Part shown: positions 6,479 through 15,144 of the stretch, one piece after another | Layout: the number at the start of each line of letters is the position of its first letter | How positions within the stretch are numbered: position 1 is the first letter of the stretch | NCBI RefSeq assembly: GCF_014649335.1 | Contig: NZ_BMSV01000006.1 | Coordinates: forward strand, 310,001-374,000 | Length of the DNA stretch: 64,000 nt | Source: Streptomyces roseolilacinus | Lineage (GTDB): Bacteria; Actinomycetota; Actinomycetes; Streptomycetales; Streptomycetaceae | Reading direction: 5' to 3' | Position numbers and translations under genes: made by a program | The notes under the pieces: generated by a model | Told to the model about the DNA's origin: nothing | What the model saw: only the letters and a program-made list of their open reading frames with translations | Databases searched by the model: none

Positions 6479-8721
6479 CCACGCCCATCCCCGCTTCACC
6501 GGACGGCGTTTCACGTGAAACCGACGACGTCCGGGCGGTTTCACGTGAAACCGACGACACCCGGGCGGCTCCACGGGAGACCGGCGGCCTTGCGGCCCCG
6601 TCCGTCGCACGCCTCTGGCGGGGCCGGACCGAGGACGCGCCGTGGGTGCGGCCCGCCTTCCTCGCCCTGCTCGCCGCCATGGGCCTCCTCTACCTCTGGA
6701 ACCTGGACGCGTCCGGTTACGCCAACTCCTTCTACTCCGCCGCCGTGCAGGCGGGCGGGGAGAGCTGGAAGGCGTTCTTCTTCGGCTCCTCCGACGCGGG
6801 CAACTCCATCACCGTCGACAAGCCCCCGGCCGCGCTGTGGCCGATGGCCCTGTCCGTGCGCCTCTTCGGGCTCGGTTCGTGGCAGATCCTCGTGCCCGAG
6901 GTGCTGATGGGCGTCGGGACGGTCGCCGTCGTGTACGCGGCGGTGCGCCGCCGGTTCACCGCGGCGGCCGGGCTCCTCGCGGGCGCGGTGCTGGCGCTGA
7001 CGCCGGTCGCGGCGCTGATGTTCCGCTTCAACAACCCGGACGCGCTGCTGGCCCTGCTGATGGCCGTCTCCGTGTACTTCGTGCTGCGCGCGCTGGAGGA
7101 CGCCCGGACCCGGTGGCTGCTGTGGGCCGGGGCCGCGATCGGGTTCGCGTTCCTGACGAAGACGCTCCAGGCGTTCCTGATCCTGCCGGCGCTGGCCGCG
7201 GTGTACGCGGTGTGCGCGCCGACCGGGGTGGCGCGGCGGCTCGGGCAGCTGGCCCTGGCGGGGCTCGCGGTGGTCGTGTCCGGCGGCTGGTGGGTGGCGG
7301 TCGTCGAGCTGTGGCCCGCCTCCTCGCGGCCCTACATCGGTGGTTCTCAGGACAACAGCTTCCTGGAGCTGACCTTCGGCTACAACGGGCTGGGCCGTAT
7401 CAACGGCGACGAGGTCGGCAGCGTGGGCGGTGGTCCGGCCGGTGGTGGCGGCCGCTGGGGGGAGACGGGCATCGGGCGGATGTTCGGGGACTCCGTGGGC
7501 GGTCAGATCTCCTGGTTGCTGCCCGCCGCGCTGGCCCTCCTGGTCGCCGGGCTGGTGGTGACCCGCCGGGTGCCGCGCACCGACACGGCGCGGTCCGCGT
7601 TCCTGGTGTGGGGCGGTTCGCTGCTGATGACGCTGGCGGTGTTCAGCTTCATGGCCGGCATCTTCCACGAGTACTACACGGTGGCCCTGGCCCCGTACGT
7701 CGCGGCGCTCGTCGGCATGGGCGCGACGGTGCTGTGGGAGGAGCGCGGCCGGTTCACGGCCTCGGCCGCCCTGGCGGTGACGGTGGCCGGGACGGCGGTG
7801 TGGGCGTACGTCCTGCTGGGCCGGACGCCGGACTACCTGCCGTGGCTGCGGTGGGCGGTGCTCGTGGGCGGCCTGCTCGCGGCGGCCGGATTGCTGCCGG
7901 GCGCGCGGCTGGGACGGGGGCCCGCCCTGGGGGCGGCGGCGCTGGGACTGGTGGCCGGACTGGCGGCACCGGCGGCGTACTCGCTGTCGACCGTGGCCAC
8001 GGCGCACACCGGCTCCATCGTCACGGCCGGCCCGTCGACGCGGGGCGGCGGGCCGGGCGGCTTCCCGGGCGGCGGGCGGCCGGGCGGTGACGACGGGCGG
8101 TTCCGTGCCGGCGGCATGCCGCCCGGGCAGAACGGCCAGGGCGGCATGCCGCCGGGCGCCGGCCCGGGAGGCCCGGACGGCCAGGACGGGCAGGGCGGCA
8201 TGCCGGGCACGGGTCCGGGTCCGGGCGGCGGTGCGACGACGCAGAACCCGCCCGGCGCGAACGGCGGCGGCCCCCTCGGTGGCGGTACCCCCGGCGGCGG
8301 TACCGGGGAGCGCGCCCCCGGCGGCGGTATGGGCGGTCTGCTCGGCGGTACCACCGTCAGCGCCGAGGTCGAGGCGAAGCTCGAGGAGAACGCCGACGCC
8401 TACACCTGGGTCGCCGCCGCCATCGGCTCCCAGAACGCCGCGAGCCACCAGCTCGCCACGGAGAAGCCGGTCATGCCGATCGGCGGGTTCAACGGCACCG
8501 ACCCGTCCCCGACGCTCGCGCAGTTCCAGCGGTACGTCGAGGAGGGGAGGATCCACTACTTCATCGCGGGCGGCGGTATGCGCGGTGGTGCCGGAGAAGA
8601 CGGCGGTCCGGGCGGAAGCGGCGGTTCGGCGATCAGCTCCTGGGTGACCTCCACCTTCCGGCAGGTGACGGTCGACGGCGTCACGCTCTACGACCTGACC
8701 CGGAAGGCCGGAACGGCCTGA
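6475..8721 (+). CDS. GT39/ArnT-like membrane glycosyltransferase
   Basis: The 748-residue polytopic protein has about 12 hydrophobic segments. The first luminal loop carries the acidic and aromatic pattern of family 39 enzymes (LWNLDASGYANSFYSAAV, ITVDKPPAALW), which transfer a sugar from a polyprenyl phosphate carrier. After the last membrane segment, residues about 520-625 are a Gly/Pro/Met/Gln-rich low-complexity stretch, and a folded C-terminal domain follows. The N-terminal 36 residues repeat VSRET-DD, because the DNA there encodes two perfect parS sites. It is the last gene of the two-component/glycosyltransferase operon and resembles B. subtilis YkcB-type proteins. The acceptor is unknown. 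Confidence 0.85.
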   Translation: MTTPIPASPDGVSRETDDVRAVSRETDDTRAAPRETGGLAAPSVARLWRGRTEDAPWVRPAFLALLAAMGLLYLWNLDASGYANSFYSAAVQAGGESWKAFFFGSSDAGNSITVDKPPAALWPMALSVRLFGLGSWQILVPEVLMGVGTVAVVYAAVRRRFTAAAGLLAGAVLALTPVAALMFRFNNPDALLALLMAVSVYFVLRALEDARTRWLLWAGAAIGFAFLTKTLQAFLILPALAAVYAVCAPTGVARRLGQLALAGLAVVVSGGWWVAVVELWPASSRPYIGGSQDNSFLELTFGYNGLGRINGDEVGSVGGGPAGGGGRWGETGIGRMFGDSVGGQISWLLPAALALLVAGLVVTRRVPRTDTARSAFLVWGGSLLMTLAVFSFMAGIFHEYYTVALAPYVAALVGMGATVLWEERGRFTASAALAVTVAGTAVWAYVLLGRTPDYLPWLRWAVLVGGLLAAAGLLPGARLGRGPALGAAALGLVAGLAAPAAYSLSTVATAHTGSIVTAGPSTRGGGPGGFPGGGRPGGDDGRFRAGGMPPGQNGQGGMPPGAGPGGPDGQDGQGGMPGTGPGPGGGATTQNPPGANGGGPLGGGTPGGGTGERAPGGGMGGLLGGTTVSAEVEAKLEENADAYTWVAAAIGSQNAASHQLATEKPVMPIGGFNGTDPSPTLAQFQRYVEEGRIHYFIAGGGMRGGAGEDGGPGGSGGSAISSWVTSTFRQVTVDGVTLYDLTRKAGTA
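6508..6521. promoter_or_regulatory. parS site (ParB-binding), copy 1
   Basis: The perfect palindrome GTTTCACGTGAAAC matches the Streptomyces parS core. It lies in the 5' part of the GT39 gene and is read in frame as V12-S-R-E-T16. ParB loading here would contribute to the origin-proximal segregation complex. Confidence 0.85.
6538..6551. promoter_or_regulatory. parS site (ParB-binding), copy 2
   Basis: This is a second perfect GTTTCACGTGAAAC, exactly 30 bp from the first, encoding V22-S-R-E-T26. A third 30-bp unit (site 6568-6581, GCTCCACGGGAGAC) has decayed at four positions, so the three arose as a tandem repeat. Confidence 0.85.
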
Positions 8722-8763
8722 TCCCGCCGGCCGGAAAATATCGCTATACAGCGTAAGAGGCGA

Positions 8764-8806
8764 CCTTGTACGGTGTAAGGGACCGATTCCCTTACACCGT
8801 ACAAGG
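8764..8806. promoter_or_regulatory. 19-bp perfect inverted repeat, putative TetR operator
   Basis: Arms 8764-8782 and 8788-8806 are perfect reverse complements (core TTGTACGGTGTAAGGGA) around a 5-nt spacer. The right arm runs into the AAGGAG ribosome binding site (8803-8808) of the MFS gene. The likely ligand is the TetR-type protein encoded two genes on at 10351, which would block transcription; an RNA hairpin hiding the ribosome binding site is also possible. Confidence 0.75.
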
Positions 8807-8814
8807 AGCTTCCG

Positions 8815-10320
8815 TTGACGGCGTCGACCGCCGAGAGTCCGAACCCCGCCGCCGCGACCCCCGGCGGCCACCCGCAGCGCTGGCTGATCCTCGGCGTCAT
8901 CTGCCTCGCCCAGCTGACCGTGCTGCTCGACAACACCGTCCTGAACGTGGCCATCCCGTCCCTCACGAGGGAACTGGACGCGTCGACCGCCGACGTCCAG
9001 TGGATGATCAACGCGTACGCGCTCGTCCAGTCCGGCCTCCTCCTCACCGCCGGCAACGCCGCCGACCGCTACGGCCGCAAGCGCATGCTGCTCACCGGCC
9101 TGGCGCTGTTCGGCGTCGGCTCGCTCGTCGCCGGCCTCGCGCAGAGCTCCGCCCAGCTGATCGCGGCCCGCGCGGGCATGGGCGTCGGCGGCGCGCTGCT
9201 GATGACCACGACCCTCGCGGTCGTCGTCCAGATCTTCGACGACACCGAGCGCGTCAAGGCGATCGCCATCTGGTCGACCGTCAGCTCGCTCGGCTTCGCC
9301 GCCGGACCGCTGCTCGGCGGCTTCGTGCTCGACCACTTCTGGTGGGGCGCGATCTTCCTGATCAACCTGCCGGTCGCCGCGCTCGGCCTGGTCGCGGTCG
9401 CCGTCCTCGTACCGGAGTCCAAGCACCGGCAGGGCGACCGCCCGGACCTGCTCGGCGCGGTGCTGTCCACGATCGGCATGACCGCCCTCGTGTACGCGAT
9501 CATCAACGGCCCCGACCACGGCTGGCTGTCCGGCCAGGTGCTGGTGTCGGCGGCGCTCGGCCTCCTCGCGGTGGGCGCCTTCGCGTTCTGGGAGCTGCGC
9601 ACCCCGTACCCGATGCTGGACATGCACTTCTTCCGCAACCAGCGGTTCGTCGGGGCCGTCGCGGGCGCGATCCTCGTCGCGTTCGGCATGACCGGGTCGC
9701 TGTTCCTGCTCACCCAGCACCTGCAGTTCGTCCTCGGCTACGACCCGCTGGACGCCGGCCTGCGGACGGCGCCGCTCGCGCTGACCGTCGTCGTGCTGAA
9801 CCTGAGCGGGGTCGGCGCCCGCCTGCTGCCGAAGCTGGGCACGCCCGGCACGATTGCCCTCGGCATGGCCCTCGTCTCGGGCGGCCTCGCGTCGATTGCG
9901 CTCCTCGGCTCCCACGGCTACGGCGGCATGCTGCTGGGCCTGGTCGTCATGGGCGCGGGGGTCTCCCTGTCGATGCCGGCCATGGCCAACGCCATCATGA
10001 GCGCGATCCCACCGGAGAAGGCGGGCGTCGGCGCCGGTGTCAACGGCACGCTCGCCGAGTTCGGCAACGGCCTGGGCGTGGCGGTGCTGGGCGCCGTGCT
10101 GAACGCCCGGTTCACGGCGCTCGCCTCGGTGACCGCCGCGTCGCTGCCCGCGGCGCTGGCGGCGGCCGACGGACCGGCGGAGCGCGCCCGGGTCGCGGAC
10201 GCCTTCGCGACGGGCCTGGAGACCAGCCAGCTCGTCGGCGCGGCCGCGGTCCTGGCGGGTGGCCTGCTCGCGGCGCTGCTGCTGCGCCGCGCGGAGCGGG
10301 GCGCGAAGGCCCCGGCATAG
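8815..10320 (+). CDS. MFS drug-efflux transporter, DHA2 family
   Basis: The 501-residue protein uses a TTG start fixed by AAGGAG 6 nt upstream. Fourteen hydrophobic segments and the motifs LDNTVLNVAIPSL (motif D1 of the DHA2 family) and GNAADRYGRKRMLL (motif A) identify a proton-driven exporter of the EmrB/QacA group in the cytoplasmic membrane. It is preceded by a strong inverted-repeat operator and followed after 30 bp by a TetR-type repressor gene, the classic arrangement for an inducible pump. The substrate cannot be read from sequence. Confidence 0.9.
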   Translation: MTASTAESPNPAAATPGGHPQRWLILGVICLAQLTVLLDNTVLNVAIPSLTRELDASTADVQWMINAYALVQSGLLLTAGNAADRYGRKRMLLTGLALFGVGSLVAGLAQSSAQLIAARAGMGVGGALLMTTTLAVVVQIFDDTERVKAIAIWSTVSSLGFAAGPLLGGFVLDHFWWGAIFLINLPVAALGLVAVAVLVPESKHRQGDRPDLLGAVLSTIGMTALVYAIINGPDHGWLSGQVLVSAALGLLAVGAFAFWELRTPYPMLDMHFFRNQRFVGAVAGAILVAFGMTGSLFLLTQHLQFVLGYDPLDAGLRTAPLALTVVVLNLSGVGARLLPKLGTPGTIALGMALVSGGLASIALLGSHGYGGMLLGLVVMGAGVSLSMPAMANAIMSAIPPEKAGVGAGVNGTLAEFGNGLGVAVLGAVLNARFTALASVTAASLPAALAAADGPAERARVADAFATGLETSQLVGAAAVLAGGLLAALLLRRAERGAKAPA

Positions 10321-10350
10321 CATCGGCTGCACGGAACGAGGAGGAAGCCC

Positions 10351-11130
10351 ATGGCGGCGGCAGCCGACCGCGACACGAAGCGTCCGGCGCGTATGAGCGT
10401 CTGGCTGGACGGCAAGGCGGCGTCGCGCGGCCGCAGGGCGGGCGGCGACCAGCCGTCCGGCCTGGACCGCGAGCGCATCACGTCGGCGACGGTACGACTG
10501 CTGGACGCGGAGGGCCTGGCGAAGTTCTCCATGCGCCGGCTGGCGGCCGAGCTGGACGTCACCGCCATGTCGCTCTACTGGTACGTCGACTCCAAGGACG
10601 ACCTCCTGGAGCTGGCGAGCGACGCGGTGGCCGGCGAGCTCGTCCTCCCCGACCCGGACGCGGACCCGGACGCCGACTGGCGCGACCAGCTGCGCGACCT
10701 CACCCAGGGCTACCGCGCCCTGCTGGTCCGCCACCCGTGGCTCTCGCCGCTGGTGGGCCACTTCCTCAACATCGGCCCGAACTGGGTGGCGCTGTCCCTG
10801 TGCGTCCAGCGGCTGATCCGCAGGACGGGCCTGCCGCCCGAGCGCCAGGCGGGCGGCATCGCGGCGGTCTTCCAGTTCGTGTACGGCTTCGGCACGATCG
10901 AGGGCCACTTCCGCAAGCGCTGCGCGGAGGCCGGCCTGACCCAGGACGAGTACTTCGCCCACGCCATGGGCGCCGTCGGCGGCCGGGCGGAGCTGGCCCC
11001 CGTCATGGACGCGGCGCGGGAGATGGTGGAGGCGCGCAGCGGCGAGACGGTCGACGACATGCGCGACCACGACTTCACGTCGGCCGTGGACCTGCTGATC
11101 GCGGGCATCGAGGCCCGGACGGTCCGCTAG
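10351..11130 (+). CDS. TetR-family repressor (TetR_C-like)
   Basis: The 259-residue protein has an AGGAGG ribosome binding site. After a basic N-terminal tail, the helix-turn-helix is at residues about 55-95 (RLAAELDVTAMSLYWYVDSKDDLLEL), and the C-terminal domain resembles the tetracycline-repressor class (WRDQLRDLTQGYRALL, FQFVYGFGTIEGH). It probably controls the MFS pump gene 30 bp upstream through the inverted repeat at 8764 and releases it when a pump substrate binds. A strong bidirectional terminator follows. Confidence 0.88.
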   Translation: MAAAADRDTKRPARMSVWLDGKAASRGRRAGGDQPSGLDRERITSATVRLLDAEGLAKFSMRRLAAELDVTAMSLYWYVDSKDDLLELASDAVAGELVLPDPDADPDADWRDQLRDLTQGYRALLVRHPWLSPLVGHFLNIGPNWVALSLCVQRLIRRTGLPPERQAGGIAAVFQFVYGFGTIEGHFRKRCAEAGLTQDEYFAHAMGAVGGRAELAPVMDAAREMVEARSGETVDDMRDHDFTSAVDLLIAGIEARTVR

Positions 11131-11158
11131 ACGCGTCCGGGCGCCGGACGTGGGAAGC

Positions 11159-11261
11159 GGGCTCCGGGGCCCGGGGCCCCGGAGCCCGGGGACCCGGGAC
11201 GAGAGGAGGCCCCGGTGGCCGGCTCGGGCGTCCCCTGCCCTCCTGGCCGGCCACCGGGGCC
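11159..11261. terminator. Two strong hairpins between convergent genes
   Basis: One perfect hairpin has 14-bp arms (11159-11172 with 11174-11187); a second has 15-bp arms (11208-11222 with 11247-11261). They lie between the rightward TetR gene and the leftward MFS gene, so each probably serves one strand or both serve as bidirectional terminators. Confidence 0.75.
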
Positions 11262-11311
11262 CACCGGACCGGGCGCGCGGCTCTCCGCTCAAGGGCGGCG
11301 CGCCCGGGGCA

Positions 11312-12880
11312 TCAGTCGGTCGCGCTCTTCAGGGCGACCTCGCGGATGAGCAGCGTCACCAGGAAGGCGACCAGCGCGAACGGCGCCGAGTAGAGGAAGA
11401 CGTCGGCCACCGCGTGCCCGTACGCGCTCTCCATCACCTGGCGGACCGGCACCGGCAGGGCGTCCAGGTCCGGGATGCCGCCGCCGCCCGTGCCGCCGTG
11501 GCCGAGGGCCGCGCCCTTCGGGCCGAGGGCGGCGAGGCCCTCCTTCACGTACTCCGTGACCTTGTTGCCCATCACGGCGCCCAGCGCGGAGACGCCCACG
11601 GCGCCGCCCAGGGAGCGGAAGAACGTGACGACCGACGAGGCGGCGCCCAGGTCCTTCGGGGCGACCTGGTTCTGGGTGCACAGGACGAGGTTCTGCATCA
11701 TCATGCCGAGGCCCAGTCCCAGCACGGCCATGAACAGCGCCACGTGCCAGTACTCCGTGTCGTACCGGATCGTGCCGAGCAGGCCGAGGCCCGCCGTCAC
11801 GAGGAAACCGCCGCTGACCAGCCACGCCTTCCAGCGGCCGGTCTTGGTGATGACCTGGCCGGAGACGGTCGACGAGACGAACAGGCCCGCGATCATCGGG
11901 ATGGTCATGACGCCGGACATCGTCGGCGACTCGTCCCGCGCCAGCTGGAAGTACTGGCTGAAGAACACCGTTCCGGCGAACATCGCCACGCCCACGAACA
12001 GCGACGCCAGCGAGGCGAGCGCGATCGTGCGGTTGCGGAACAGGCGCAGCGGGATGATCGGCTCCTCGGCGCGGGACTCGACGGCGAGGAACAGCGCGCC
12101 GAGCAGCACCGAGCCGCCCACCATCGCGGCGGTCTGCCAGGACACCCAGTCGTACTTGTCACCCGCGAAGGTGACCCACACGAGGAGGAGCGACACGGCG
12201 GCGCTGATCAGGGCGGCGCCCGTCCAGTCGACCTTCACCTCGCGCTTGACGACCGGCAGGCGCAGCGTCTTCTGCAGGACGAGCAGGGCCAGGAGGGCGA
12301 ACGGGACGCCGACGTAGAAGCACCAGCGCCAGCCGAGCCAGTCGGTGTCGGTGATCACGCCGCCGAGCAGCGGGCCGCCGACCGTCGCGACGGCGAAGAC
12401 GGCACCGAGGTAGCCGGAGTAGCGGCCGCGCTCGCGCGGGGAGATCATCGCGGCCATCACGATCTGCGCGAGGGCGGAGAGACCGCCCACGCCTATGCCC
12501 TGGACGACCCGGCAGGCGATCAGCATGCCGGAGCTCTGGGACAGGCCCGCCACGACCGAGCCGACGACGTAGATGACGAGGGAGAGCTGGACCAGCAGCT
12601 TCTTCGAGAACAGGTCCGCGAGCTTGCCCCACAGCGGTGTCGTCGCGGTCATGGCGAGCAGCGAGGCCGTCATCACCCAGGTGTAGGCGCTCTGGCCGCC
12701 GCCGAGGTCGGTGATGATCTCCGGGAGGGCGTTGGAGACGATCGTCGACGACAGGATGGCGACGAACATGCCGAGCATCAGCCCGGACAGCGCCTCCATG
12801 ATCTGTCGGTGTGTCATCGGCGTGCCGGTGGCCTCGCCGGCGTCGCCGTCCCGCACTCCGGACGGTGTGGTCGTAGCCAT
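11312..12880 (-). CDS. MFS multidrug transporter, DHA2/EmrB type
   Basis: The 522-residue protein starts at the ATG at 12880, which has AAGGAAG upstream. It has 14 predicted hydrophobic segments, with LSSTIVSNALPEI in the first and LWGKLADLFSKKLL as motif A. A central loop and Gly-rich stretch lie near residue 460, and the C-terminus (REVALKSATD) is cytoplasmic. It lies 8 bp downstream of a MarR-type gene on the same strand and is probably repressed by it. It exports unknown compounds across the cytoplasmic membrane. Confidence 0.9.
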   Translation of the reverse strand: MATTTPSGVRDGDAGEATGTPMTHRQIMEALSGLMLGMFVAILSSTIVSNALPEIITDLGGGQSAYTWVMTASLLAMTATTPLWGKLADLFSKKLLVQLSLVIYVVGSVVAGLSQSSGMLIACRVVQGIGVGGLSALAQIVMAAMISPRERGRYSGYLGAVFAVATVGGPLLGGVITDTDWLGWRWCFYVGVPFALLALLVLQKTLRLPVVKREVKVDWTGAALISAAVSLLLVWVTFAGDKYDWVSWQTAAMVGGSVLLGALFLAVESRAEEPIIPLRLFRNRTIALASLASLFVGVAMFAGTVFFSQYFQLARDESPTMSGVMTIPMIAGLFVSSTVSGQVITKTGRWKAWLVSGGFLVTAGLGLLGTIRYDTEYWHVALFMAVLGLGLGMMMQNLVLCTQNQVAPKDLGAASSVVTFFRSLGGAVGVSALGAVMGNKVTEYVKEGLAALGPKGAALGHGGTGGGGIPDLDALPVPVRQVMESAYGHAVADVFLYSAPFALVAFLVTLLIREVALKSATD

Positions 12881-12888
12881 GTACTTCC

Positions 12889-13377
12889 TTACGCGTGCGT
12901 CGTCGTCTGCTTCGTCTTCGTCGTGAGGGGCGTCCTCGTCTGGTGCGTCCGGCCGTCCCCGAAGGACGTCCGGAGGCGGGCCAGCAGGGTGACGAGCTGC
13001 CCGACCTCGTCGTCGTCCCAGTCCCGCAGGCGGTCCGCGAACAGGTCCGCGGCGCGCCGCCCGAGGTCGTCCAGGACGTCCCGGCCCGCGGGGGTGAGGC
13101 GCAGGATGCGGGAGCGCCGGTCGCCCGGGTCGGGGGACCGCTCGATCCAGCCGTGCTCCACGACGTGGGCGACGTGCCGGCTGGTCACCGACATGTCGAT
13201 GGCGAGGAGCTCGGCGAGCCGGCTCAGCCGCATGTCCCCGTACCGGTCCAGGAGGGCCAGCACGGCGGCCGCGCCCCCCGGGCACTCGGCGGGGAGCATC
13301 CGCGCGATGCCCCGCTTGACGACCCCGACCGCGCTGATCTGACGGGCCAGCTCCTCGTACTGACTGCGTGCTGCCAC
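12889..13377 (-). CDS. MarR-family regulator
   Basis: The 162-residue protein starts at GTG 13377, with GGAGG about 9 nt upstream. The winged helix is at residues about 45-110 (LSRLAELLAIDMSVTSRHVAHVVEHGWIERSPDPGDRRSRILRLT, read in parts), with the typical DxRxR wing. The C-terminal tail is Thr/Lys-rich. It is cotranscribed with the MFS gene, and palindromic sequences at 13397-13430 just upstream are its probable operator, giving an autoregulated, ligand-inducible efflux system. Confidence 0.88.
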   Translation of the reverse strand: MAARSQYEELARQISAVGVVKRGIARMLPAECPGGAAAVLALLDRYGDMRLSRLAELLAIDMSVTSRHVAHVVEHGWIERSPDPGDRRSRILRLTPAGRDVLDDLGRRAADLFADRLRDWDDDEVGQLVTLLARLRTSFGDGRTHQTRTPLTTKTKQTTTHA

Positions 13378-13396
13378 CCGGGCACCTCCGCATCTT

Positions 13397-13430
13397 GTTG
13401 CTTAGAGCAACCATATGTCTGGATGGTTGC
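13397..13430. promoter_or_regulatory. Overlapping palindromes, putative MarR operator
   Basis: GTTGCT-3 nt-AGCAAC (13397-13411) overlaps a second inverted repeat, GCAACCAT (13407-13414) with ATGGTTGC (13423-13430). They lie about 20-50 bp upstream of the MarR start in an A+T-richer island, as expected for an autorepressor site. Confidence 0.6.
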
Positions 13431-13547
13431 TGCAGGCAAATGAAATCGGGCCGTATGCAGCCAAAGAGCCGGTAAAGAAAAGCCAAGATCCTTTCCGGGG
13501 GCTCCCGGGGTGGGGCGGCAGGACGCGATTCGCTAGGGTCCTGCCCC

Positions 13548-13763
13548 ATGGCACACAACCCGCACGCCCCCCAGGGCCCCGAGGGCAACTCCTACGACCC
13601 CGCGGGCTCGACCCAGATGTTCCGCGCCTTCGTCGACGAGGGGGCTCCGCAGCGCCAGCAGCAGGCCGTGGTCCAGTCGTCCGGGCCCCGCGTCGGCCTG
13701 ATCGTCGGCCTCGTCGTGGCGGCCGTGGTCATCGCGGCGGTCGCCTGGCTCGCGCTGGGCTGA
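13548..13763 (+). CDS. Small tail-anchored membrane protein, 71 aa
   Basis: The N-terminal 45 residues are polar and Gln/Pro-rich (MAHNPHAPQGPEGNSYDP), and the C-terminus is a single hydrophobic segment (VGLIVGLVVAAVVIAAVAWL) that reaches the end. This is a tail-anchored layout with the bulk of the protein in the cytoplasm. Codon usage is typical for the chromosome. I have seen similar short proteins in other Streptomyces but know of no assigned role. It stands alone between the MarR promoter and a roughly 290-bp G+C-rich spacer in which I see no further gene. Confidence 0.65.
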   Translation: MAHNPHAPQGPEGNSYDPAGSTQMFRAFVDEGAPQRQQQAVVQSSGPRVGLIVGLVVAAVVIAAVAWLALG

Positions 13764-14055
13764 TCCGGCCCCGCGGCACCGGGCGCCTCCGCGGGCGGCC
13801 GGTGGCACGGCGCTCCGCCGCGGTGGAGCGCCCCCTTCGCGTGCCGGTACGGCTCCGTGGCGGCCCTTCGCGCGCGGGAGTGCGGAGGCACGCGGAGGTA
13901 CGGCGGCGTGCGCCCGCACGGCGTCGCGGCACCGTACGCGGGCGTGCACGCGTGCGAGGGCGTACGCGCGGTACCGGGGACACGGGCCGGCCCCGCCACG
14001 GTGTTCGCCGCCGGCCCGGTCCGCGCGGCGGTCCCGCGGGCCGGGCCGGGGGGCT

Positions 14056-14910
14056 TCAGTCCGAGATAAGGCCCTCGCGCAGCTGCGCCAGCGTGCGGGT
14101 CAGCAGGCGCGAGACGTGCATCTGCGAGATGCCGACCTCCTCGCCGATCTGCGACTGCGTCATGTTGGCGAAGAACCGCAGCATGATGATCTGCCGCTCC
14201 CGTGCGGGGAGTCTGGCCAGCAGGGGCTTCAGCGACTCCCGGTACTCCACGCCTTCGAGCGCGCTGTCCTCGTAGCCGAGGCGGTCCGCGAGGGAGCCCT
14301 CCCCGCCGTCCTCCTCCGGCGACGGCGAGTCGAGGGACGACGCGGTGTACGCGTTCCCGACGGCGAGGCCGTCGACGACGTCCTCCTCCGACACGCCGAG
14401 GACGGCGGCGAGTTCGGGCACGGTCGGGGAGCGGTCGAGCTTCTGCGCCAGCTCGTCGCCGGCCTTGGTGAGCGCCAGCCGCAGCTCCTGGAGGCGGCGC
14501 GGCACCCGCACCGACCACGAGGTGTCGCGGAAGAAGCGCTTGATCTCCCCGACGACCGTCGGCATGGCGAACGTCGGGAACTCCACGCCCCGTTCGCAGT
14601 CGAACCGGTCGATCGCCTTGATCAGGCCGATCGTGCCGACCTGGACGATGTCCTCCATCGGCTCGTTGCGGGAGCGGAAGCGGGCGGCGGCGTACCGGAC
14701 GAGCGGCAGGTTGAGTTCGATGAGCGTGTCGCGTACGTACATCCGCTCCGGGCTGTCCGTCGCCACGCCCGCCGTGTCCAGCGCGCGGAGGCGCAGGAAC
14801 AGGGAGCGGGAGAGCGTGCGGGTGTCGATGGCTTCCGAGGGGTCGGGAAGCGTGGCCGGCTCGCTCTGCGTCAGCGTGAGAACCTTCGAGCTGCCCTGTT
14901 CTGCGGACAT
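14056..14910 (-). CDS. sigN: SigB/SigF-family sigma factor (SigN-like)
   Basis: The 284-residue sigma factor starts at ATG 14910 with AAGGGGGTGG upstream. Region 2 (VRYAAARFRSRNEPMEDIVQVGTIGL, read in parts) and region 3 lie in the middle, and region 4 with its helix-turn-helix (TQSQIGEEVGISQMHVSRLL) is at the C-terminus. Group 3 sigma factors of this type direct development and stress genes in Streptomyces and are often held by anti-sigma factors. A second paralogue lies 234 bp upstream on the same strand; this pairing is what I recall for sigN (SCO4034) and sigF (SCO4035). The symbol rests on that remembered synteny. Confidence 0.85.
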   Translation of the reverse strand: MSAEQGSSKVLTLTQSEPATLPDPSEAIDTRTLSRSLFLRLRALDTAGVATDSPERMYVRDTLIELNLPLVRYAAARFRSRNEPMEDIVQVGTIGLIKAIDRFDCERGVEFPTFAMPTVVGEIKRFFRDTSWSVRVPRRLQELRLALTKAGDELAQKLDRSPTVPELAAVLGVSEEDVVDGLAVGNAYTASSLDSPSPEEDGGEGSLADRLGYEDSALEGVEYRESLKPLLARLPARERQIIMLRFFANMTQSQIGEEVGISQMHVSRLLTRTLAQLREGLISD

Positions 14911-15123
14911 GCCACCCCCTTGAGGTCGCGGACGGTCGCGTGAGCCGCGACCATCGGAGGAACGCAGCCTCCACGTGAATACCGGCGCCGAGACTGCGGC
15001 AAACGCGGTTCCAGCAGAATGTCACATGTCGGCAACACGCTGTAGTGACTTGTCGACATGGCGGTGGTGAATCTGTGCCGTAAACAAAGGGTGTGCGGCT
15101 TTTGGAACGGCTGATTATGGACT

Positions 15124-15141
15124 AAACGGGTCTACCCGTTT
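15124..15141 (-). terminator. Short hairpin after sigF
   Basis: AAACGGGT and ACCCGTTT form an 8-bp perfect stem with a 2-nt loop, 3 nt beyond the TAG of the upstream sigma gene. It may stop the sigF transcript before sigN, or be an operator; the stem is short. Confidence 0.45.
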
Positions 15142-15144
15142 CAG

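Noticed and set aside
6541..11292. Very long leftward open frame (over 1500 codons) opposite the GT39, MFS and TetR genes
   Set aside because: It is antisense to three well-recognised genes. Such shadow frames are common at 72% G+C, and its Arg/His/Gln-rich translation has no domain features.
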